Assembly (NCBI GenBank): GCA_030039695.1
Contig: JASHVB010000759.1
Location: 1-11,570, forward strand
Direction of reading: 5' to 3'
Length of the DNA: 11,570 bases
DNA from: Acetobacteraceae bacterium
GTDB taxonomy: Bacteria; Pseudomonadota; Alphaproteobacteria; Acetobacterales; Acetobacteraceae
Position numbers and translations under genes: made by a program
Shown: piece by piece, positions 1-6,011 of the stretch
Position numbering within the stretch: position 1 is the first letter of the stretch
Layout: each line of letters starts with the position of its first letter
Notes under the pieces: generated by a model
Seen by the model: only the letters and a program-made list of their open reading frames with translations
What the model was told of the DNA's origin: nothing
The model's database searches: none

Positions 1-37
1 TGCGTTCAACGGACGGGGCGCACGGAGCGGCCCTGCG

Positions 38-244
38 TCAGACCCGGACAGCGCCCTTCAGCGCTTTGCCCTCAGCGGACAAGACCTCCCGGCCGTCGTA
101 GAAGCCGCAATGCGGACACACGTGATGCGGGCGCTTCAGCTCGCCGCAGTTCGGACAATCGGCGTGCGCCTGACGCGGCAGCGCCTCATGCGACCGCCGC
201 ATGCCGCGGCGGGAGGGGGTGGTTTTTCGCTTCGGAACAGCCAT
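38..244 (-). CDS. rpmF: 50S ribosomal protein L32
   Basis: Structural protein of the large ribosomal subunit, 68 residues, a normal length for bL32. It begins [19 protein letters not shown], the highly conserved basic L32 N-terminus. It carries a zinc-ribbon pair CPNC (about residues 30-33) and CPHC (about 43-46), so this is the zinc-binding (C+) form; many bacteria keep a cysteine-free paralogue for zinc starvation. The start is fixed by the family N-terminus, and an AGG-type Shine-Dalgarno lies about 6 bases before the ATG. A perfect 7-bp hairpin lies 21 bases upstream in the leader. In many proteobacteria rpmF is followed by plsX and fab genes; that position falls outside the left edge, so it cannot be checked here. 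Identification is near certain. Confidence 0.97.
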   Translation of the reverse strand: MAVPKRKTTPSRRGMRRSHEALPRQAHADCPNCGELKRPHHVCPHCGFYDGREVLSAEGKALKGAVRV

Positions 245-265
245 GACACGCCTGTCGGAATGAGT

Positions 266-285
266 GCCTCGCGATCCGGCGAGGC
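266..285 (-). promoter_or_regulatory. Perfect 7-bp hairpin in the rpmF leader
   Basis: The arms GCCTCGC and GCGAGGC are exactly complementary around a 6-base loop. The structure ends 21 bases before the rpmF start codon, so it would sit in the 5' leader of the transcript if the promoter is further upstream. There is no U-tract on the rpmF side, so it is not an ordinary intrinsic terminator. It could affect rpmF translation or be incidental; nothing in the sequence decides this. Confidence 0.4.
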
Positions 286-399
286 GCGGACGCGCGCCTT
301 AGCAGAGGGGGGCAGCGACGTAAAGGCAAGGTGAGGGCTTTCGCCGCGAACCCTCCCAGCCTGGCTCTGCGCTCCTCGCTCCCCGTCGGGGCATTGGAA

Positions 400-424
400 C
401 CCCCTTCGCCGGCTGGCGGAGAGG
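400..424. repeat. REP-like imperfect palindrome
   Basis: An extended imperfect hairpin has a core CGCC/GGCG stem with loop GGCT, flanked by pyrimidine-rich (CCCCTT) and purine-rich (GGAGAGGG) arms that continue the pairing with one wobble and one mismatch. Compact palindromes of this composition are often dispersed in many copies between genes of high-GC alphaproteobacteria. Only one copy is present in this window, so the call as a dispersed repeat is an inference. It could also act as a weak transcription barrier between sgaA and rpmF. Confidence 0.35.
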
Positions 425-584
425 GTGCCGCGTCCTTCGGCTGGCCCCGCAGCCCAGGCGGGACCCAGATGGCCCCCACCCTGCCCTCAGCGAAACCATC
501 GAGGCAAAGACAGCCCTTGGCCAAGGCGTCCAGCGAAGCAGCGCTCCCTCGGTGGGGTTCGGCGCAACAGACACGGGTGTGCCG

Positions 585-1760
585 TTACGCGTTGCCCGCC
601 AGGTAATCGATGGCAGCCTGCACGCCACCGGGATTGTGCGGCACGCCTGCGACACGCAGGCCCATTTCCACGCCACCGAGCGTGCCGACAAGCTGCAGGT
701 CGCCGAAATCGCCGAGATGGCCGATGCGGAACACCCGATCCTTCAGGATGCCGAGGCCATTGCCTAAACTCATGTTGTACTTTTCCAGGATGGTGGCGCG
801 CAGCGCGTCGGCGCTGTGGCCATCCGGCACGCGAATGGCGGTCAGCGATGAGGAGTAATGCCGCGGCTCGGCGCACTGGATGTCCAGACCCCAGGTGCGC
901 GCCGCGCGGCGGGTTGCCTCGGCGTGGCGGTCGTGGCGGGCGAAGACGTTGGGCAGGCCCTCCTCTAGCAGCATCTTTACGGCTTCGTTAAGGCCGAACA
1001 GGAGATTGGTGCCGGGGGTGTAGGGGAAGTATCCAGTCCTGTTGGCTTCAAGCATCGGCCGCCAGTCCCAGTAGCTCCGCGGCAGCTTCGCGGTTTCTGC
1101 AGCTTTCAGCGCCTTGGCGCTGATCGCGTTGAACGACAGGCCAGGCGGCAGCATCAGGCCCTTTTGCGAACCCGCCACGGTGACATCGACGCCCCATTCG
1201 TCGTGCCGGTAATCGATCGACGCGAGCGAGGAGATCGTATCCACCATCAGCAGTGCCGGGTGTTTCACCGCGGTGATCGCCCCATGGACTTCGTCGATGC
1301 GGCTGGTGCAGCCGGTTGAGGTTTCGTTGTGCACGACGCACACCGCCTTGATGCGATGCGCCTTGTCGTCGAGCAGCGCCTCGCCGATCGCCGCCACGTC
1401 GGCGCCGCGGCGCCAGTCGGTTTCGATCAGGAGCGGATTGAGCTGCAGGCGCTCTGCCATCTCCTTCCACAGAGTGGCGAACCAGCCGGTCTGGCACATC
1501 AACACGGTGTCACCTGGCGACAGCGTGTTGGTCAGCGCGGCTTCCCAGGCGCCGGTGCCGGAGGCGGGATAGATGATCACGGGGCCGCTGGTCTGAAAGA
1601 TTGCTTTCAGGTTAGCGAGGAGCTCGCGGCCCATGCTGCCGAATTCGGGACCGCGGTGATCGATAGTGGGATTGTCGATCGCGCGCAGCACGCGATCCGG
1701 CACGTTGGTCGGACCGGGGATCTGCAGAAAGTGTCGGCCGGCGGCGCGGGTCTGGCTCAT
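585..1760 (-). CDS. sgaA: Serine-glyoxylate aminotransferase (class V, PLP-dependent)
   Basis: Cytosolic PLP enzyme that transfers the amino group of L-serine to glyoxylate, giving hydroxypyruvate and glycine, as in the serine cycle and in photorespiratory-type glyoxylate salvage. The product is 391 residues, the usual length. Visible family marks are IPGPTN (residues 14-19), ASGTGAWEAALTN in the cofactor loop, VVHNETSTG, the SQKGLMLP segment with the PLP-binding lysine at residue 200, GYFPYTPGTNLLFGL, and FRIGHLGD with the substrate-carboxylate arginine near residue 345. The start at 1760 (MSQTRAAGRHFL) is chosen because it matches the family N-terminus and has GGAG 10 bases upstream; the frame stays open for 34 codons further upstream, but those run into an interspersed repeat. 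It is divergent from the FAD/Fe-S dehydrogenase gene, which may supply glyoxylate. Alanine or aspartate as amino donor cannot be excluded. Confidence 0.93.
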   Translation of the reverse strand: MSQTRAAGRHFLQIPGPTNVPDRVLRAIDNPTIDHRGPEFGSMGRELLANLKAIFQTSGPVIIYPASGTGAWEAALTNTLSPGDTVLMCQTGWFATLWKEMAERLQLNPLLIETDWRRGADVAAIGEALLDDKAHRIKAVCVVHNETSTGCTSRIDEVHGAITAVKHPALLMVDTISSLASIDYRHDEWGVDVTVAGSQKGLMLPPGLSFNAISAKALKAAETAKLPRSYWDWRPMLEANRTGYFPYTPGTNLLFGLNEAVKMLLEEGLPNVFARHDRHAEATRRAARTWGLDIQCAEPRHYSSSLTAIRVPDGHSADALRATILEKYNMSLGNGLGILKDRVFRIGHLGDFGDLQLVGTLGGVEMGLRVAGVPHNPGGVQAAIDYLAGNA

Positions 1761-2352
1761 GCGGAAAGGTCTCCAGGTGAGGGCCGGAGATTGGCCCTGC
1801 TTGGGGCAGTTGCCAAACGAGCCACGTGTCATCGCGAGCGCAGCAAAACGATCCCGAGGCATCCAAGCCTTTGCGGCCGACTGGCCTTGCTCCGCTTCGC
1901 TCGTAATGAACGTAGGCGTCGACTTATACGGTCACGACCACCTCCACATGTGACAGCCTGCATCGGCATCCGGCATGCTGCGGGTAGCTGCCGCGGGCTC
2001 TGTCGGCACGGCCTCGCCGCCGCCTGCCAGCAACGAAGCGCTCCCTGGGCATGCGCGCGCGGACCCCCGGCACATTGCGTCGGCTTCCGCCGGCTCGAGC
2101 GCACGCATCTATTCTGCGCACCAGGGCCGCGCCTGCCCCGAGGGTCTCGCCTCGTTCACTGTCCTCACATGATGGCCGCGCACCAGGATGGCGCACAATC
2201 ACCCGCGAGCCGATGGCTGGGATCATCGTCTTGCCTTGTGGGATGCCTGCGCCGATGCGCCTTTTGGCCGGGTGCGGATCGGCGTGTTACCAGAACGTCC
2301 CGTCGGTGCATGCAAAAGGAAGACGGATGGCCACGATGACCATGGTAGCACG
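1761..2352. other. Divergent intergenic region between sgaA and the dehydrogenase gene
   Basis: About 590 bases that should contain both divergent promoters. It holds a degenerate interspersed inverted repeat (1828-1911), a small GTCAC/GTGAC dyad (arms at 1931-1935 and 1950-1954, which may be chance), and a nine-codon ORF just before the dehydrogenase. The other open frames in this stretch look like translations of repeat or GC-rich non-coding DNA; those across the repeat give the arginine-rich peptides usual for such elements. No regulator gene sits between the two enzymes, so any control protein is encoded elsewhere. Confidence 0.6.
1828..1911. repeat. Interspersed inverted repeat of the GTCATNGCGAGCG type
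   Basis: The left end begins GTCATCGCGAGCGCAGCAAA. The right end, read on the other strand, is a diverged copy (TTCATTACGAGCGAAGCGGA). The two roughly 24-base ends match at about two thirds of positions, most clearly over CGAGCG-AGC, and flank a ~35-base centre. Elements with the same signature (GTCATTGCGAGCG near one end and its complement near the other) are known as multi-copy intergenic repeats in many alphaproteobacteria and other bacteria, probably miniature non-autonomous elements. Only this copy is in the window. It is well diverged between the arms, so it looks old. It lies upstream of sgaA and could extend or disrupt that leader. Confidence 0.7.
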
Positions 2353-2356
2353 ATGA
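2315..2356 (+). promoter_or_regulatory. Nine-codon upstream ORF with its own ribosome-binding site, overlapping the dehydrogenase start
   Basis: An AAGGA Shine-Dalgarno lies 6 bases before an ATG at 2327. That ATG opens the short frame MATMTMVAR, which ends in TGA at 2354-2356. The stop overlaps the dehydrogenase start codon as ATGA. The dehydrogenase ATG itself has no good Shine-Dalgarno. The simplest reading is that ribosomes load at 2327 and reinitiate at 2353, a translational-coupling arrangement. The alternative is a one-base error or indel between 2327 and 2353 that would make 2327 the true start of the enzyme. Confidence 0.45.
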
Positions 2357-5256
2357 GCGAGGCCGCGATTGCCCCCGGCGATTCCGCGCTCGCCGACCGT
2401 CTGCGGCGCAACGTCGCGGGTGAGGTGTTGTTCGATCGCGCCGACCGTGGCCGCTATGCTACCGACGCCTCAATCTATCAGGTCGAACCGCTCGGCGTGA
2501 TCGTGCCGAAGCGGATCGATGACGTCGCCGCCGCGCTGACCATCGCGAAGGAGCACGGCGTTCCGGTGCTACCGCGCGGCGGCGGCACCAGCCAGTGCGG
2601 GCAGACTGTCAATCGCGCGTTGGTCATCGATTGCTCCAAGCACCTACGCAACATCCTGCATATCGATCCCAACGCGCAGACCGCACTGGTGGAACCTGGG
2701 GTCGTCCTCGGTCAGATCAATACGGTGCTGCGTCCGCACAAGCTGTTCTTTCCTGTCGATCCCTCAACGCATGCGCGCTGCACCATTGGCGGCATGGCAG
2801 GCAACAATTCGTGTGGCTCGAAATCCATTCGCTATGGACTGATGGCGGACAATGTATGCGCGATCGACGCGATCCTGGCGGACGGGACGCGGCATCGCTT
2901 CGGAGCGGTGCCGGACAATCTTGGTGCCGACATTCCTGCCAAGATTGCCGATCTGATCCAGCGACTGCGTTCGCTCGGGGCCGCGGAAGCGGCGGAGATC
3001 GCCGCGAAGTTCCCGAAGCAGCTTCGCCGTGTCGGCGGCTATAACATCGACGTGCTAACACCGGCTTCGCGCGCAGCCGGTCGCGAAAATCTGGCGCGCC
3101 TGCTGGTTGGTTCCGAAGGCACGCTGGCGTTCTCCGCCGCACTCGAGCTCCGGCTGCATCCGCTGAAGCCGCGCAAGGTGCTGGGCATCTGCCAGTTCCC
3201 GACCTTCCGGCGCGCGATGGAAGCGTCACAGCACATCGTCAAGCTGAATCCGGAAGCGGTGGAGCTGGTCGATCGCACGATGATCGAGCTCGGTCGCAGC
3301 ATCCCGATCTTCCGTGCCACCATCGACAACATGTTGATCGGCGAACCAGACTCGCTGCTCATCGTCGAATTTCACGGTCACGAGGATGCGCCCCTTTACG
3401 CCAGTCTGGCCGACCTCGAGGCGCTGATGGCCGATCTCGGCCTGCCGGGCCAGGTGGTGCGGGCGATCGATGCGGGCTTTCAGGCCGATATCGCCAGCGT
3501 CCGAGAAGCTGGTCTCAACATCATGATGTCGATGAAGGGCGACGGCAAACCCGTCAGCTTCATCGAGGATTGCGCCGTCGATCTGGAGGACCTCGCCGAC
3601 TACACCGAGCGTCTGAACGTTGTCTTTGAAAAGCACAACACCAAAGGCACCTGGTACGCACACGCCTCCGTCGGCTGCTTGCACGTCCGCCCGGTATTAA
3701 ACATGAAGGACTCCGCCGACGTCCGGAAGATGCGCTCAATAGCCGAGGAGTGCTTCGCGCTCGTACGCGATTACAAAGGCTCGCACAGTGGTGAGCACGG
3801 CGACGGCATCGCCCGCAGCGAGTTCAACGAGACGATGTTCGGTAGCCGTCTCGCCCGCGCCTTCGAGACGGTGAAGGACGGATTCGATCCCACCGGTATG
3901 CTGAACCCCGGCCGTGTGGTGCGCCCGCCGCGCATGGATGACCGTACCTTGTTCCGTTACGCACCCGGATATGGCGCCGCGCCCGGCTTCGCGCCAAAGC
4001 TGGACTGGTCGGACTATCCGGGCTCGCTCGGCGGCATGCTCTCCGCGGTGGAGATGTGTAACAACAACGGCACCTGCCGGGCTTTCGACGCGGGCGTGAT
4101 GTGCCCATCCTTCCGCGTTACCCGGGACGAAGTGCACTTGACGCGCGGACGCGCCAACACATTGCGCCTCGCTCTCACTGGCCAGCTCGGCGCTGACGCG
4201 ATGGCATCAGACGCGCTGGACGAGGCAATGCATTTGTGCGTTTCCTGCAAGGCATGCCGCCGCGAATGCCCGACCGGCATCGACATGGCGAAGATGAAGC
4301 TGGAGGTGCTGGCCGCACGCGCTGAACGGCACGGCGTGAGGCCGCGCGAATCGTTGATCGCCGATCTGCCGCGTTTCGCGCCGATCCTCGGCCGCCTCGC
4401 GCCACTCGCGAACATGCGAAATCGCCTCCCGCCGCTGCGCGCCCTGATGGAGCGTATGACCGGGATCGCGGCGGCGCGCCCCCTGCCGGTCTGGCGCTCG
4501 GACTTTTTCCGCGATGCCGAGGCGGATGCGCGGGCTCCGAACAAGCCGCGCGGCGAAGTACTGCTGCTTGCCGACACATTCAATCGCTGGTTTGAACCGG
4601 AGAACCTGCGCGCGGCACTGCGTGTCCTGGCTGCCGCCGGCTATCGTGCGATCATGCCGCCCTACCGCGGCCGACCGCTATGCTGTGGTCGGACGTGGCT
4701 CGCTGCAGGACTGCTGGACAAAGCACGCGAGGAAGCACGCCGCACGATGGGCCGGCTCGGCGGGAACCTGCCGGTCATTGGCCTCGAACCCTCCTGCTTG
4801 TTCACGCTGCGCGATGAGTTCCGTTCGTTGCTGCCGAGCGTGGAGGCCGATAACCTGGCAAGCCGCGCCATGCTGTTGTCCGAATTCCTTGCGCGCGAAA
4901 AACCGCAACTGAATCTGCGGCCGCTGCAAGCCACGGCGCATGTGCACGGCCACTGTCACCAGAAATCGTTTGGCGCCTTCCCCTCGATGCTGTCGGCACT
5001 GCAGCGCATTCCGGAATTCAGCGTAAAGCCGATCGCTTCATCCTGTTGTGGCATGGCGGGCAGCTTCGGCTATCAAGTGGAGACGCAGGAGATCTCGCAC
5101 GCGATGGCAGAAGCATCGCTGCTGCCGGCGGTACGCAACGCGCCGGCGAACGCGCTGATCGTCGCCGATGGCACCTCCTGCCGACATCAGATCCACGACC
5201 TTGCCGGCCGCCCGGCAATTCATTCCGTCCGCGTGCTGGAACGCGCCTTGGCATGA
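2353..5256 (+). CDS. Fused FAD-binding / Fe-S D-2-hydroxyacid dehydrogenase (GlcD-GlcF-like)
   Basis: A 967-residue flavo-iron-sulfur dehydrogenase. The N-terminal half is a PCMH-type FAD domain (about 40-260; PRGGGTSQCGQ near 73-83, LLVGSEGTLAF near 250) plus an FAD-oxidase C-terminal domain ending near GMLNPGRVV (about 515). The latter has the metal/substrate histidines in HASVGCLH (His437, His444) and EHGDG (Glu481, His482), typical of the D-lactate/D-2-hydroxyglutarate/glycolate dehydrogenase family. The C-terminal half is GlcF-like: a Cx5C...CP cluster from 569, CVSCKACRRECP from 629, and two CCG motifs (CCGRTW at 777, SSCCG at about 896-900) that bind Fe-S in related heterodisulfide-reductase and GlpC/LldE subunits. 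It probably passes electrons from a 2-hydroxyacid to the quinone pool at the membrane; no membrane segment is visible. Overall design resembles YdiJ, though the sequence differs. Divergence from sgaA suggests glycolate, but D-lactate or D-2-hydroxyglutarate remain possible. The start at 2353 is preferred because the family homology begins just after it. Confidence 0.88.
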   Translation: MSEAAIAPGDSALADRLRRNVAGEVLFDRADRGRYATDASIYQVEPLGVIVPKRIDDVAAALTIAKEHGVPVLPRGGGTSQCGQTVNRALVIDCSKHLRNILHIDPNAQTALVEPGVVLGQINTVLRPHKLFFPVDPSTHARCTIGGMAGNNSCGSKSIRYGLMADNVCAIDAILADGTRHRFGAVPDNLGADIPAKIADLIQRLRSLGAAEAAEIAAKFPKQLRRVGGYNIDVLTPASRAAGRENLARLLVGSEGTLAFSAALELRLHPLKPRKVLGICQFPTFRRAMEASQHIVKLNPEAVELVDRTMIELGRSIPIFRATIDNMLIGEPDSLLIVEFHGHEDAPLYASLADLEALMADLGLPGQVVRAIDAGFQADIASVREAGLNIMMSMKGDGKPVSFIEDCAVDLEDLADYTERLNVVFEKHNTKGTWYAHASVGCLHVRPVLNMKDSADVRKMRSIAEECFALVRDYKGSHSGEHGDGIARSEFNETMFGSRLARAFETVKDGFDPTGMLNPGRVVRPPRMDDRTLFRYAPGYGAAPGFAPKLDWSDYPGSLGGMLSAVEMCNNNGTCRAFDAGVMCPSFRVTRDEVHLTRGRANTLRLALTGQLGADAMASDALDEAMHLCVSCKACRRECPTGIDMAKMKLEVLAARAERHGVRPRESLIADLPRFAPILGRLAPLANMRNRLPPLRALMERMTGIAAARPLPVWRSDFFRDAEADARAPNKPRGEVLLLADTFNRWFEPENLRAALRVLAAAGYRAIMPPYRGRPLCCGRTWLAAGLLDKAREEARRTMGRLGGNLPVIGLEPSCLFTLRDEFRSLLPSVEADNLASRAMLLSEFLAREKPQLNLRPLQATAHVHGHCHQKSFGAFPSMLSALQRIPEFSVKPIASSCCGMAGSFGYQVETQEISHAMAEASLLPAVRNAPANALIVADGTSCRHQIHDLAGRPAIHSVRVLERALA

Positions 5257-5810
5257 TCACGCCCGACGAAGTGCTGGACTTCTGGTTCGCCGGCAGCCCA
5301 CAGGTCTGGCGTGAAGTCTGGTTCCGCAGACAAGACGACTTCGACGCCACCTGCGCCGCCTTCGCCGACGCATTGCGTGCCGCACGCCAGGGCGCGCTCG
5401 ATCACTGGGCCAACACACCCCGCGGCGCATTGGCGCTGATCATTCTGCTCGACCAGTTCTCGCGCAATCTCCACCGAGGCTCTCCGGAAGCCTTTGCCGC
5501 CGACCCGCAAGCGTGCATGCTTGCGCATCGTGCGGTGGCGCAGGGGTTCGACCGCCAGCTCGAATGGCTCGAACGCATGTTCATCTACCTGCCGTTCGAG
5601 CACTCGGAAGCGCTGACGGACCAGGACGAAGCTGTGCGATTAATTGAAAGTCTGCGTATTGCACTGGGCGACCAGACCGCAGAGCATGCGTACCGTCACC
5701 GTGACATAATCCGCCGCTATGGTCGCTTTCCGCACCGCAACGCCGTGCTGGGACGCGAGAGCACGGCGGAAGAGCAGGCGTATCTGGCGCACCTGGGCGC
5801 GGGGTTCTAG
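5253..5810 (+). CDS. DUF924 family protein
   Basis: A 185-residue soluble protein of the DUF924 family (Pfam PF06041), an all-helical family of unknown biochemical function found widely in proteobacteria. Family hallmarks are present: the opening VLDFWFAGSP, LIILLDQFSRNLHR near residues 62-75, FIYLPFEHSE near 110-119 and the C-terminal GRFPHRNAVLGRES near 157-170. Length is normal and nothing is missing. Its ATG overlaps the dehydrogenase stop (ATGA) with no strong Shine-Dalgarno of its own, so translation is probably coupled to the upstream gene and the two share a transcript. That hints at, but does not prove, a role near the dehydrogenase pathway. No signal peptide, membrane helix or catalytic motif is obvious. 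Confidence 0.9.
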   Translation: MITPDEVLDFWFAGSPQVWREVWFRRQDDFDATCAAFADALRAARQGALDHWANTPRGALALIILLDQFSRNLHRGSPEAFAADPQACMLAHRAVAQGFDRQLEWLERMFIYLPFEHSEALTDQDEAVRLIESLRIALGDQTAEHAYRHRDIIRRYGRFPHRNAVLGRESTAEEQAYLAHLGAGF

Positions 5811-6011
5811 GAGCGGACGGATCTCGCGTCATCGCGCGGGGGCGTCACTGCGCCACCGCTCAACCACGATGCGACGACCGGCCACGACCGCGCTTCGCAG
5901 GTTGCTTCGCTCTCCGCAAGGACACGAAACTCAGACGTCGCCGCTTCTGACGCCGCGCCGCAGCGCCCACCGCTTGGCACCGACTCGCCGCGGCCCCATA
6001 ACCTTCGGCCC

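Larger units (their letters stand above)
245..584. other. Intergenic region between sgaA 3' end and rpmF
   Basis: No credible gene is visible: the open frames here are short, low in complexity and match no family I know. It holds the rpmF leader hairpin (266-285) and an imperfect palindrome (400-424). I found no clear intrinsic terminator with a T-run for sgaA. Because rpmF lies downstream of sgaA on the same strand, the promoter of rpmF should be in this stretch, but I could not pick out -35/-10 boxes. Confidence 0.6.

Noticed and set aside
585..1862. Longer SgaA starting at 1862
   Set aside because: The extra 34 residues come from the repeat-bearing leader and do not match the family N-terminus; the ATG at 1760 has a Shine-Dalgarno and gives the standard start.
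1931..1954. GTCAC/GTGAC dyad between sgaA and the dehydrogenase, considered as an operator
   Set aside because: Five-base arms 14 bases apart are expected by chance in 590 bases; no second copy or regulator gene supports it.
1829..2104. Minus-strand 91-codon frame upstream of sgaA
   Set aside because: It reads across the interspersed repeat and gives the arginine/serine-rich peptide typical of such repeats; no family resemblance or ribosome site.
2188..2352. N-terminal extension of the dehydrogenase from 2188
   Set aside because: The 55 extra residues show no signal peptide or family similarity, and the family homology begins just after 2353.
3736..4137. Minus-strand frames inside the dehydrogenase and dnaE genes, including a 367-codon frame at 7761-8864
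   Set aside because: These are shadows created by GC-rich codon bias opposite real coding sequence; none resembles a known protein.
5811..6011. Spacer before dnaE checked for a tRNA or small RNA
   Set aside because: No tRNA-type cloverleaf, T-loop sequence or strong terminator hairpin could be found.
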